This document shows positions 26,145 through 34,107 of a stretch of DNA of 64,000 nucleotides, one piece after another (the stretch's first letter is position 1; each line of letters opens with the position of its first letter). Below the pieces are notes generated by a model. That model had not been told where the DNA came from, searched no databases, and worked only from the letters and a program-made list of their open reading frames with translations. The translations under genes were made by a program, and so were the position numbers. The stretch lies in assembly GCF_031626495.1 (NCBI RefSeq), contig NZ_JAMQOJ010000010.1, positions 1-64,000 of the forward strand. The letters are read 5' to 3'. This DNA comes from Natrinema sp031626495 (GTDB lineage: Archaea > Halobacteriota > Halobacteria > Halobacteriales > Natrialbaceae).

Positions 26145-27323
26145 TCAGTGGCACGGGATACAGAGAGTCAGCAGGTTACTCGGCACATCTGCATCGTCGA
26201 CCGACCGGTCTGGATCGGTGTAGAACCGCCGTCGTGGAATCCGGTGGTGAACCGGAAGATCACGCCCAAATCGGTCTCGGTGCGTTTCACGGTCCATACC
26301 GCAACGGAGACAGGATTCGTTGTCACGGTGTATGATTTCCTCGCGAATCTGTGGCCAGTTCGAGCCAAACGGGACTGTCTCAGTATCTGACTGACGGTAG
26401 CTTTCTAAATAGTCCGGATTGGCCGCTTGAAGCGCTGTTCGCCACGCTCCGAATTCGCGCTGATACGGATCGATGGTGAACTTCCCGTGTTCGTTCATTT
26501 CCGTTGTTGTCGGTGGGTGGCCCAGATCATCCGCGACTGCCCGCAATTCGGCTAATAACTCCTCCCGTGGAATTCGCCACCGCTCATTCGGCTCGAAACC
26601 GGCAACTCGTAGAGCTTCATTCCACGAACCGAATCGCTCCTGATAGACTGCTGCACTCCATTTCCCCTGGTTCCGCATCTCATCCTTCCGAGGGACATGG
26701 CCTAGCTCCTCGGTGAGACTGTTGAGTTCGGATATCAGATCTGCCTCGCTCACATCCCACACGGAGTGGACTTCCAATTCCGCTTGCCGAAGAGCACGAT
26801 TCCAGGTCCCAAAAGCTCGCTTGTACGAATTCGAGGTGTAGGGGCCACTCCGGTCCATCTCATCTGTCGTGGGTGGTCGACCCAGTTTCTCAGCGAACCC
26901 GTGTAAGGCGGTAATGAGTGTCTCCTCGGAGAGGTTCATTTCGACGTTCGGTTCAAAACCGGCCGCCCGTAGTGCTGAATTCCACCCTCCAAATCGCGTG
27001 TAGTATGTGTTTACTGAATACTCTCCGTGAGTACTGTATTCGCGCTCTGACGGAGTTCCCCCTACCATGTCGGCAACTGATTTGAGATCAGTAAGAAGGT
27101 CCTCTTCGGCCGTCAGTGGTCGTCCGTTAGGATCGTTCGCTCCGGTTTGAAGTCCGGCAGCTTCGAGTGCGTCATTCCACGACCCGAACCGATTCCCGTA
27201 CGTCTTCGAAGCATGAGGCCCTGAATCGTCCATCTCACTCTGCGACGGGGGACGACCGAGTTCCTCAGCGAACTTCTGGAGCCGGTTGAGGAGTTCATCG
27301 TCTGAGTACAGCTTCTTGCCCAT
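26145..27323 (-). CDS. HNH endonuclease with five HNH-associated repeats, C-terminus cut by a stop
   Basis: A 392-residue protein with five copies of the roughly 60-residue 'homing endonuclease associated repeat' (for example LNRLQKFAEELGRPPSQSEMD...YGNRFGSWNDALEAAG), which bind DNA, followed by an HNH domain (SCLRCGMDRETHRDRFGRDLPVHHRIPRR...NLLTLCIPCH). The frame ends right after CIPCH with TGA (26145-26147). In the same frame the next codons read RLERLPVQPVVD and then TAA at 26106-26108, which is how such HNH proteins usually end. A CGA to TGA change therefore removed 13 residues. The His and Cys residues of the motif remain, so activity is possible. The gene sits on top of an interrupted backbone gene. 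Confidence 0.85.
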   Translation of the reverse strand: MGKKLYSDDELLNRLQKFAEELGRPPSQSEMDDSGPHASKTYGNRFGSWNDALEAAGLQTGANDPNGRPLTAEEDLLTDLKSVADMVGGTPSEREYSTHGEYSVNTYYTRFGGWNSALRAAGFEPNVEMNLSEETLITALHGFAEKLGRPPTTDEMDRSGPYTSNSYKRAFGTWNRALRQAELEVHSVWDVSEADLISELNSLTEELGHVPRKDEMRNQGKWSAAVYQERFGSWNEALRVAGFEPNERWRIPREELLAELRAVADDLGHPPTTTEMNEHGKFTIDPYQREFGAWRTALQAANPDYLESYRQSDTETVPFGSNWPQIREEIIHRDNESCLRCGMDRETHRDRFGRDLPVHHRIPRRRFYTDPDRSVDDADVPSNLLTLCIPCH

Positions 27324-27345
27324 GATTTCTGAGTAGTTGAGTCAC

Positions 27346-27402
27346 TCAGTTTGGTCCCGGCTCGGTATTTGAATGTCCGTTCTGAGGTCTGCGATGCGTC
27401 AT
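27346..27402 (-). pseudogene. stump of a backbone gene (leader plus first codons)
   Basis: An 18-codon frame (MTHRRPQNGHSNTEPGPN) preceded by a complete hairpin leader (27419-27439) and T-run, and followed at once by the promoter and start of the HNH-repeat gene. It looks like the start of a backbone gene whose body was replaced by the inserted HNH gene. Confidence 0.45.
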
Positions 27403-27418
27403 CCTATCGATGCTGGCT

Positions 27419-27439
27419 GCCCCGCACCCATTCAGGAGC
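27419..27439 (-). promoter_or_regulatory. hairpin leader 5 (on gene stump)
   Basis: Stem GCTCC/GGGGC with one G-T pair, loop TGAATGGGTGC, after GGTTTTTCGG. IR4 lies directly upstream. Confidence 0.55.
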
Positions 27440-27462
27440 CCGAAAAACCGAGGCACATTTGA

Positions 27463-27505
27463 TTAACCAACAATAGGGGAAACTCACGCGGAGAGTGTTG
27501 GTTAA
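27463..27505. repeat. inverted repeat IR4 (TTAACCAACA-N23-TGTTGGTTAA)
   Basis: Perfect arms at 27463-27472 and 27496-27505, immediately upstream (minus strand) of hairpin leader 5. Confidence 0.85.
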
Positions 27506-27514
27506 GAATAGAGC

Positions 27515-27736
27515 TTACTCTTCGTTCTCACGCAGCTCTTCAGCCTTCCACTTGAGCCGGCGCAGAATCTGCGTTCGATTCTGGTGGGCGTTCTCGTAGG
27601 CAACACACTCCTGGAGGGTTTCCATATCCGGAATCGTCGCGATCCCTGCCTTGATCAGGCGCGTGTTCGGTGCTTCTAGCCGTTTCTCCGGTGGAAATTC
27701 TGCAGCTGATTCCGATTCATGTGATGGGCCACTCAT
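27515..27736 (-). CDS. small conserved plasmid protein
   Basis: A 73-residue helical protein (MSGPSHESESAAEFPPEKRLEAPNTRLIKAG...QILRRLKWKAEELRENEE). The segment EKRLEAPNTRLIKAGIATIPDMETLQECVAYENAHQNRTQILRRL looks like a small HTH or coiled region. ATG 27736 follows a hairpin leader (27744-27763) closely. No known function. Confidence 0.6.
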   Translation of the reverse strand: MSGPSHESESAAEFPPEKRLEAPNTRLIKAGIATIPDMETLQECVAYENAHQNRTQILRRLKWKAEELRENEE

Positions 27737-27743
27737 TCTGGAT

Positions 27744-27763
27744 GCCTCCACCCTTTAGCGGCG
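27744..27763 (-). promoter_or_regulatory. hairpin leader 4
   Basis: Stem GCC/GGC (weaker), loop GCTAAAGGGTGGA, after GGTCTTTCGC. About 8 bp before ATG 27736. Confidence 0.5.
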
Positions 27764-27818
27764 CGAAAGACCTCACAGAACACAGGAAGGTGAGAGACCG
27801 GAAACTCAACCTCCCGAT

Positions 27819-28652
27819 TCAGAAAATGCCGGCGATGAAGCCGAGTCCCATGACGACGAGAACGGTCGCTGAGAACAGCGGCAGGTACGGTGTGTACTTC
27901 TCAACCGTTTCTTCGTACTCCTGATACCCAGCGATCAGGAGCATCGTCAACCCGACGATACCGATGATGACTGTCAGCGCATACGCGGTCATCAGTTCCA
28001 GACAGTATGTTGAACCGGCACACAGCCCGATAATCTCGAACTCCTCCTCGTGGGCGAACCCGAGGACGAATGCGAACCAGGCGATTCCAAGAAGTCCGCG
28101 GTCGGCGTCTGTAGCTGGATCGCCTCCGTGATCGTGGGAGTGCCCGCCGATTCCTCGAAGACGAGTTTTCACCCGTGTCAGTAACCTATCCGAGGAGTAT
28201 TCTTGTGTGGATGATGTGGCGTGGTCGTGATGGTCTGACCTTCCCTCCGTCTGTGTATCGTGGTCGTGTCCGTGGCTGTGCCCGTGTTCGTCCTCGTGCT
28301 GGTGAGAATGGCCGTGTGTGTACTCACGAATCCCGAGTCCGATGAGTAAAACGCCTGCAACGATACTCACTGGACCGCCGATGGTAATGCCGCCAAAAAT
28401 CGAGATCGGCTCGTTCACTTGGGTCAGCTCAAAGTAGGATTTCGCGTAGAAGAACACGCCAACCATCGCTAGACTGCTGATGAGGTGGCCAATGCCGATT
28501 AGCGAGCTGGCGGCGAATCCGTAGAGCCACTTGTTGGATTGATCGAGTGCATAACTCGCGGCGACCGGCCATCCGTGTCCGGGCTCGATGCCGTGCACGA
28601 ATCCGAGCGCAATCGCGCCGACCAACAGTGGAAACGCCTCGCCGTGGAGCAT
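27819..28652 (-). CDS. NicO/RcnA-like nickel-cobalt transporter
   Basis: A 277-residue membrane protein with about six TM helices. The first helix region has GFVHGIEPGHGWPVAAS (His-rich metal motif), a long cytoplasmic His/Asp-rich loop (HGHSHQHEDEHGHSHGHDHD and GGHSHDHGGD) and VLGFAHEEEFEIIGLC in the second half. These features are typical of nickel/cobalt exporters or permeases. It is divergent from a NikR gene, and the 103-bp gap likely holds NikR-controlled promoters. Export is more likely than uptake given the loop, but direction is inferred. Confidence 0.8.
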   Translation of the reverse strand: MLHGEAFPLLVGAIALGFVHGIEPGHGWPVAASYALDQSNKWLYGFAASSLIGIGHLISSLAMVGVFFYAKSYFELTQVNEPISIFGGITIGGPVSIVAGVLLIGLGIREYTHGHSHQHEDEHGHSHGHDHDTQTEGRSDHHDHATSSTQEYSSDRLLTRVKTRLRGIGGHSHDHGGDPATDADRGLLGIAWFAFVLGFAHEEEFEIIGLCAGSTYCLELMTAYALTVIIGIVGLTMLLIAGYQEYEETVEKYTPYLPLFSATVLVVMGLGFIAGIF

Positions 28653-28755
28653 TCATCTATCTCTCGATCCTTGCGCCGTATAGCGGTTGTTAAGACTAAA
28701 TCAGGAATTCCGTAATAATCGAGGGGTCAAGACAGTAGGGGACCAATTGGGGAGT

Positions 28756-29148
28756 ATGCGCACGAGCTTGAACGTGTCTGAGGACATTCTCGAGGAGTTC
28801 GATGAGACGTGGCAGGCTGAGGGATTGGACTCCCGCTCGCGGGCGATTCGTGAAGCGATGCAGGAATACATCGAGGGGCACTCACAACTCGAAGAGGTTA
28901 CGGGTGAAGTCGTCGCTGTACTGGCGTTCGATTACCAGCACCACGAGGTGATTCACGACATCCATTCTGCCCAGCATCAGTTTCAGGACGTCATCGAGAC
29001 GATGAGCCACACTCATCAGGGGGAGTGGTGTTTGGAGACCGTCTTCTGTCACGGCGATGCGGCGCGGGTTCGGGAACTCGTGTATCGGCTCCGTGACTTC
29101 GATGGGGTCGGTCGCGTGAAGACGATGCTCCTCCGACCGGGTACCTGA
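28756..29148 (+). CDS. nikR: NikR nickel-responsive regulator
   Basis: A 130-residue protein: N-terminal ribbon-helix-helix (MRTSLNVSEDILEEFDETWQAEGLDSRSRAIREAMQEYI) and a C-terminal ACT-like nickel-binding domain. The metal ligands are visible as H in EVIHDIHSAQHQ, and HTHQGEWCLE (HxH...C), the order known from NikR. It binds DNA when nickel is bound. It is divergent from the NicO-like transporter and would control it. ATG 28756 puts the RHH strand at the N-terminus; the open frame upstream lacks similarity. Confidence 0.88.
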   Translation: MRTSLNVSEDILEEFDETWQAEGLDSRSRAIREAMQEYIEGHSQLEEVTGEVVAVLAFDYQHHEVIHDIHSAQHQFQDVIETMSHTHQGEWCLETVFCHGDAARVRELVYRLRDFDGVGRVKTMLLRPGT

Positions 29149-29193
29149 CCTTCCCGGGGACAGCACGACTAATGAAGGTGTAACTCTCGGCTC

Positions 29194-30576
29194 TCACGAG
29201 GGTTTGTGAACTCCACCGGCAGCGGAGTTGATACTTTCAGGGAGCGTGGGGTGAATGTGCATCGTTTCGGCAATCTGTTCCGCAGTTGCGCCGAGTTCGA
29301 TGGCGAGAACGAGTTCGTGGACGATTTCGGCACCTTGTTCACCGACGACGTGGGCGCCGAGTAGCTCGTCGGTGTCGGCGTCCGTGACGAGTTTGACGAA
29401 TCCCTCGGTCTCACCGAGCGCCTTCGGCTTGCCCTGGTCGGCGAAGTCCTGGCGGCCGATCCCCACCTCGTACCCCTCGTCCCGGGCTTCCTGTTCGGTT
29501 AGCCCGACGTGGCCGACCTGTGGGTCGGTGAACACCGCCCACGGGACAGTTCGGCCCTCAGTGCTGATCTCTTTACCTTTCGCGAGGTGCCGATACAGGA
29601 GGTCTGCGTCGTCGCGAGCGGAGTGGGTGAACATCGGCGGCCCACTCACGTCGCCGATGGCGTAAACTCCGTCAGCAGTCGCTCTGAAGCTGTCGTCGGT
29701 CTCGACGAATCCCCGATCGTCGAGCGACACGCCGATATCTTCGAGCCGGAGACCGTCCGTATTCGGTGTTCGGCCCGCGGCGAGGGCGACGTCCGAGACG
29801 GTGATGGAAACGTCGTCGTCAGCATCGGCGTCGACACGAATACCGTCGTCGGCCTCCGCAAGTGCCGTCACGGGCGCACCGGTCTGAACGGTGATTCCCT
29901 CGTTTTCGAAGGCGCTCTCAATGACCCCGCTCACCTCTGGATCTTCTTGTGGAAGGAGGCGCTCACTTCGCTGGAAGACGGTGACGTCAGCGCCGAACCG
30001 GCTGTACATCTGGGCGTACTCGCAGCCGACGTAGCCACCGCCGATGACGGCCAGCGAGTCGGGGACTGAGTCGAGGGTGAGCAGGTCGGTGCTGTCGTGG
30101 ACGTCCACATCCTCAAGGCCGTCAATCGGTGGCTTCGCTGGGCGAGCACCCGTATTGATGACGACCCGTTCGGCTGATAGCGTGCGGTCGTCGACGCAGA
30201 CCTTGTGTGGAGATTCGAAGACGCCATGGCCCTCGACGAAGTTGATGTTCTCGTTGCCCTCGACGTTCTCATAGGCCCCCTCGCGGATGCTCTCGACGAC
30301 GTCGTCCTTGCGGTCGACGATTACGTCCATGTCGGCCTCGATGGCGCCGTCGATGTCGATACCGAACTCTTCGCTCCGGCGAGCGAGGTTTGCGACCTCT
30401 GCGCTCCGGAGCATCGTCTTCGTCGGGATACATCCACGATTGAGACAGGTGCCGCCGAGGAGGTCTTCCTCGATGAGCGCCGTCTCCATCCCGGAATACG
30501 CACACTTCATCGCGACCGGGAGGCCAGCCATCCCGCCGCCGAGGACAAGCAGGTCGTAGTCGTATCCGTTACTCAT
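29194..30576 (-). CDS. FAD-dependent pyridine nucleotide-disulfide oxidoreductase (Lpd-like)
   Basis: A 460-residue class I flavoprotein. FAD site LVLGGGMAGLPVAMK, redox-active disulfide GGTCLNRGCIPTKT (about 43-56), NAD(P) site VIGGGYVGCEYAQMYSRFG, second FAD motif VYAIGDVSG, and the C-terminal dimer/His-Glu motif MHIHPTLPES. The order is that of dihydrolipoyl dehydrogenase and mercuric reductase. It lacks the C-terminal Cys pair of MerA, so a role in disulfide or metal-linked reduction is more likely than direct Hg(II) reduction. It lies just after merA on the same strand, possibly in one transcript. ATG 30576 chosen. Confidence 0.85.
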   Translation of the reverse strand: MSNGYDYDLLVLGGGMAGLPVAMKCAYSGMETALIEEDLLGGTCLNRGCIPTKTMLRSAEVANLARRSEEFGIDIDGAIEADMDVIVDRKDDVVESIREGAYENVEGNENINFVEGHGVFESPHKVCVDDRTLSAERVVINTGARPAKPPIDGLEDVDVHDSTDLLTLDSVPDSLAVIGGGYVGCEYAQMYSRFGADVTVFQRSERLLPQEDPEVSGVIESAFENEGITVQTGAPVTALAEADDGIRVDADADDDVSITVSDVALAAGRTPNTDGLRLEDIGVSLDDRGFVETDDSFRATADGVYAIGDVSGPPMFTHSARDDADLLYRHLAKGKEISTEGRTVPWAVFTDPQVGHVGLTEQEARDEGYEVGIGRQDFADQGKPKALGETEGFVKLVTDADTDELLGAHVVGEQGAEIVHELVLAIELGATAEQIAETMHIHPTLPESINSAAGGVHKPS

Positions 30577-30667
30577 TGATCTGCCCTCCACAGATGGTGT
30601 CGTCGCTAGCCGTTGCTTCTCGGTCTATACACAATGCGGACGTCACTGTATTCTTGGCCTCGGTCAT
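30569..30667 (-). CDS. possible 32-aa Cys-containing peptide in the mer operon
   Basis: ATG 30667 to TAA 30569, between merA and the Lpd-like gene. The peptide (MTEAKNTVTSALCIDRE...TICGGQINE) has two cysteines 14 residues apart and overlaps the next gene start in another frame. Spacing suits a small coupled gene, but length and lack of homologues known to me make this tentative. Confidence 0.3.
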   Translation of the reverse strand: MTEAKNTVTSALCIDREATASDDTICGGQINE

Positions 30668-30691
30668 GATTTGGATGATGCTGGTAAGGGG

Positions 30692-32146
30692 TTACTCGAT
30701 ACAGCAGCTCATCGTGGTCGTGTCCCGGCGGAACGCCTGACAGGCGTGTTTGAACGCCTCGGAGAACGTCGGGAACGGGTGGACGGTGTCGATGATGTCG
30801 TCGATGGTGAGGCCGAACTTCACCGCCAGCGTCGCTTCCATGATCATGTCGGCGGCACGGGGGCCGACCATGTGGACGCCGACGATTTCGTCGGTCTCGT
30901 GGTGTTTGACGACTTGGACGAGTCCATCCGTGTTCTTGACGGCTTTCGCTCGCGGTACGTCCTCCATCTGGACGGTCCGACAGGAACAGGTGCCGTGTTC
31001 GTCCATGTACTCCAGTTCGGTCGTCCCGACGGCTGCGACCTCGGGACTTGTGAAGACGACTGCGGGGACCGCACCGTAGTCGATGCTGACGCCTTCATCG
31101 CCGAAGGCGTTCTTGACGGCGTGATTGCCTTCCTTGGCGGCGACCGTCTCCAGTTCGGGCTCGCCGATTACGTCGCCGGCGGCGTACACGTCGGGATTCG
31201 TGGTTTGGAAGTGCTCGTCGACGTGGATCGTCCCGTCGTCGTTCGTTTCGACTCCCACTGATTCGAGGCCGATACCCTCGCTGTTGGGCTGAACACCGGT
31301 CGCGACGAATAGTGCGTCTCCGGTCACCGTCTGCTCGGCGCCCTCGACAACTGTCTCGACAGCGACGCCCGATTGGATTGCTTCGACCCCGCCGTCAGTT
31401 GCTGATGTGCGCACGCGCTGGAAGTCGTTGCCGGTGACCACGTCGATCCCCTCGTCTTCGAATGCGCGCTGCATCTCTCGTCCGAGCTGGCCTTCCATTC
31501 CCGAGAGGACACGCTCGGAGCGCTGGAGGATGGTCACGTCGACGCCGACGCGGTGAAGAATCTGCCCCCACTCGAGGGCGATATAGCCGCCTCCGATGAT
31601 GACGATGCGCTCCGGGAGGTCCCGCTCTTCGAGGATGGTCTCGCTCGTGTAGTACTCGACCTCGTTGAGCCCGTCGATGGACGGCGCCCAGGGCGAACTT
31701 CCGGTCGCGACGAGTGCTTTGTTCCCGGTGATTCGGGCTCCTTCGTCGGTTCCTTGGACGACCTCGATGGTTGTGTCGTCGACCAGCTGGCCGTAGCCCT
31801 CGTAGATGTCGGTCTCGAAGTGCTCAGCTACGTCGATGTAGTTCTCCTGGCGGAACCGTTCGACGAGTTCGTCGGTTCCGTCGAATGCGTCGGCCCAGTC
31901 AACGGTCGGCTCCTCGGGGTATCGAACGGCGTCGAAGGGGTTCTCCGACGCTGCAGCGCCGCTCTCGGCGACGGCAAGCAGATGCTTACTTGGAACACAG
32001 CCGACGTTCACGCAGGTCCCACCGATCGGCAGGCCGGTGTTCACCATCGCCGTCGAGAGATCTCGGCGGCTTGCTTCGGTAATCGCGGCGAAGGCTGCGG
32101 CACCGCCGCCGAGGATCACGAGATCGTATTGAGAGTCGCTCGTCAC
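30692..32146 (-). CDS. merA: mercuric reductase
   Basis: A 484-residue mercury(II) reductase. It has the FAD motif VILGGGAAAFAAITEA, the redox pair GGTCVNVGCVPSKH, VIIGGGYIALEWGQI for NADPH, VYAAGDVIG, and the diagnostic C-terminal cysteine pair MSCCIE that delivers Hg(II) to the active site. It reduces Hg(II) to volatile Hg(0) with NADPH. It has no N-terminal HMA domain, as is common in archaea. It is divergent from a Cys-rich HxlR regulator, which probably controls it. No merT or merP is seen. Confidence 0.93.
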   Translation of the reverse strand: MTSDSQYDLVILGGGAAAFAAITEASRRDLSTAMVNTGLPIGGTCVNVGCVPSKHLLAVAESGAAASENPFDAVRYPEEPTVDWADAFDGTDELVERFRQENYIDVAEHFETDIYEGYGQLVDDTTIEVVQGTDEGARITGNKALVATGSSPWAPSIDGLNEVEYYTSETILEERDLPERIVIIGGGYIALEWGQILHRVGVDVTILQRSERVLSGMEGQLGREMQRAFEDEGIDVVTGNDFQRVRTSATDGGVEAIQSGVAVETVVEGAEQTVTGDALFVATGVQPNSEGIGLESVGVETNDDGTIHVDEHFQTTNPDVYAAGDVIGEPELETVAAKEGNHAVKNAFGDEGVSIDYGAVPAVVFTSPEVAAVGTTELEYMDEHGTCSCRTVQMEDVPRAKAVKNTDGLVQVVKHHETDEIVGVHMVGPRAADMIMEATLAVKFGLTIDDIIDTVHPFPTFSEAFKHACQAFRRDTTTMSCCIE

Positions 32147-32190
32147 GCGTACTATTACTTTACGACGGGAAGGGTTTATACTTCGGAGTC

Positions 32191-32228
32191 CAAAGCTATG
32201 GAGGAAGTTGGAGGCCGCAAAGCTATGG
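32191..32228 (+). repeat. direct repeat over alternative start codons
   Basis: The 11-mer CAAAGCTATGG occurs at 32191-32201 and 32218-32228, 27 bp apart, each containing an in-frame ATG. It may be an operator repeat or a small duplication; the TATA-like TTTATAC at 32175-32181 is just upstream. Confidence 0.5.
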
Positions 32229-32569
32229 CAGATACCACCTCATCAGCCCCCGTCTGTGACGTCGACGGCACGTGCTATTGTCCGCTTACGGGTGTCATCG
32301 ACACGTTGAGCCGGAAATACGCGATGCAACTCGTCAGTATCATCGGCGCGCACGACTCACTGCGGTTCGCGGAGATCGAGGACCACCTCCCGACGGCGAG
32401 CACGTCCACGATCTCGAAACGCCTCGACGAGTTCGAGGAGGCAGGGCTCGTCTCACGGACGCAGTACAACGAAATTCCGCCGCGTGTCGAATACGCGTTG
32501 ACTGACGACGGCGACGAGGTTCGAACACGACTGGAACCGTTACTCGAGTGGGCAACTGAAAACAGCTGA
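32225..32569 (+). CDS. HxlR-family regulator with N-terminal Cys cluster, probable mercury regulator
   Basis: A 114-residue winged-helix protein of the HxlR type: GVIDTLSRKYAMQLVSIIGAHDSLRFAEIEDHL...TISKRLDEFEEAGLVSR...YALTDDGDEV. The N-terminus carries three cysteines (VCDVDGTCYCPLTG), more than usual, which could bind Hg(II). It is divergent from merA with a 78-bp gap. Start choice: TATA at 32175-32181 predicts transcription from about 32203, so ATG 32225 is favoured over ATG 32198 of the 11-bp direct repeat. Control of merA is inferred. Confidence 0.8.
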   Translation: MADTTSSAPVCDVDGTCYCPLTGVIDTLSRKYAMQLVSIIGAHDSLRFAEIEDHLPTASTSTISKRLDEFEEAGLVSRTQYNEIPPRVEYALTDDGDEVRTRLEPLLEWATENS

Positions 32570-32587
32570 GCTCCGACAATTCGAGGT

Positions 32588-33757
32588 TCAGCCCATCGCG
32601 TCTTGGAACCGCTCACGGAGTGCATCCTCCCGCTCCTCGAACTGGTCCACCTTCTCCTGCAGGTCGTCGCTGACGCGCTCGATGCTCGCGAGTGCCCGCT
32701 CACCGGCGAGCGACGCCTGCGACCCGTCGTCGCCGTCCGCCTCCAGCTGCTCCTCGTAGGCTCGCTCGACGCGCTCGATGGTGCCCTCCGGGTTGAACAG
32801 GATATCGTTGGCCGTGCGGACGTAGCCGTCCAGCGACGCACCCTCCTTGCCCTGAAAGAAGTGGGTCAGCGCGTACGTCGCGCCGGAATGGAGCGTCCAC
32901 ATATCGATCTCGACGGGGGAGACAGCGTTGGCCTCCGCATCGCTCGCGGCACGCTCGGCCAGGTAGTCCGGGAACCCCAGCAGGCTGTAGAACTCTGTGA
33001 CGGTGAACGGGAGCTCCGAGAAGTCGAGGTCGATGTCCTGGGCATCACGGATGAACTCGAAGAGGTCGTCGGCGACGAGTTCGACCTGTGCGAGGATCTC
33101 CTCCCACCAGGTCCGGAAGTTCCGCACGTCGCCGACGTGCTTGATGACCTCCTTGTCGGTGAGCGACCGCATCGTATTCGAACAGTACCCGTCCTGGGCG
33201 AATCCCTCCACGTAGACGGCGTGCTCGCCGAAGAAGTCGTAGCCCGACGTGACGCCCATCGTGATCGGGTCCGACCGGCCGGGGAGGCGCACCTCGAGGC
33301 CGTCGAACATGATGTCCATGTGGACCTCGCCGCCGCCCCGGTAGCGTCGGATCTCGCCGAACATTACGTCACCGAGTGGCGTCCCTTCGACGGTCTCCTC
33401 GCGGAGGACCTCCTCTAGCGGCCCGTAGACATCGACCGGGTTGATGATTGCGTACGAGTCGGTCGGAATATGGAACAAGGAATCCATTTCGGCGTCCTCC
33501 TCACGGGCCTGCTCTCGAGCGCGACTCGGCTCGACGAGCGCGTTGAACCGCTCCGTCTCGACCCACTCGTCGGTGTATGGATTCTTGTAGGCCACGGTCG
33601 ACTCGACGGCCTGCGGGAGGTCACGAATCGCCTCGGCGAAGGTCACGGAGTCGCTGCCCCCGCGACGCTGTCGGTACCACTCGGGCAGTTCGGTGTCGGT
33701 ACGTCCATCGACGCCAGCGAAGATGGTTCTCGACTCTGGGTCTTTCATTTCGGTCAC
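32588..33757 (-). CDS. large conserved plasmid backbone protein (DUF932-like)
   Basis: A 389-residue acidic protein. The arrangement SYAIINPVDVYGPLEEVLRE...GEVHMDIMFDGLEVRLPG...ITMGVTSGYDFFGEHAVYVEGFAQDGYCSNTMRSL resembles the DUF932/plasmid-phage protein family, whose role is unknown but which is common on mobile elements. A helical C-terminus follows (to residue 389). GTG 33757 is the furthest start supported; ATG 33748 is three codons in. The hairpin leader at 33800-33825 lies upstream and IR5 is next to it. Confidence 0.6.
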   Translation of the reverse strand: MTEMKDPESRTIFAGVDGRTDTELPEWYRQRRGGSDSVTFAEAIRDLPQAVESTVAYKNPYTDEWVETERFNALVEPSRAREQAREEDAEMDSLFHIPTDSYAIINPVDVYGPLEEVLREETVEGTPLGDVMFGEIRRYRGGGEVHMDIMFDGLEVRLPGRSDPITMGVTSGYDFFGEHAVYVEGFAQDGYCSNTMRSLTDKEVIKHVGDVRNFRTWWEEILAQVELVADDLFEFIRDAQDIDLDFSELPFTVTEFYSLLGFPDYLAERAASDAEANAVSPVEIDMWTLHSGATYALTHFFQGKEGASLDGYVRTANDILFNPEGTIERVERAYEEQLEADGDDGSQASLAGERALASIERVSDDLQEKVDQFEEREDALRERFQDAMG

Positions 33758-33799
33758 CTCGACGCAGGAACGCTCATCGACGGCCGCCTGCCTCGTCTC

Positions 33800-33825
33800 G
33801 CGCCCTGCGCCCCTCTGCCGGGCGC
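33800..33825 (-). promoter_or_regulatory. hairpin leader 6
   Basis: Stem GCGCCC/GGGCGC, loop GGCAGAGGGGCGCA, after GTTGTTGTTGC. IR5 is directly upstream. Confidence 0.6.
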
Positions 33826-33840
33826 AACAACAACACCACG

Positions 33841-33882
33841 TTAACCAACACTATGTCTTAGGAAGGAGAGAATGTTGGTTAA
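33841..33882. repeat. inverted repeat IR5 (TTAACCAACA-N22-TGTTGGTTAA)
   Basis: Perfect arms at 33841-33850 and 33873-33882, just upstream of hairpin leader 6. The rest of 33883-34107 shows no gene. Confidence 0.85.
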
Positions 33883-34107
33883 ATAAACGTCCAGTCCAAG
33901 ATTTTGGCCGCTGAAACAACCCGGTACTAGCCTGTTGAAAGAGGAATTCCGCCGGTGACGTGTTGGGTCAAGTTACGATAGGGCATCGGCGGTACGCTAT
34001 TGTCGCTCGTTGTACCGCTATGTCCTAAAATCGGCCAGCTCTACACGTGTGGATTTCTCCTCTAAGTGCCCCGTCAAGGGGATGATTCTACGAGTGTTGG
34101 CGGGAAA

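Noticed and set aside
31553..32224. N-terminal extension of the HxlR gene over merA
   Set aside because: The extension is antisense to merA and the promoter at 32175 places the start at about 32225.
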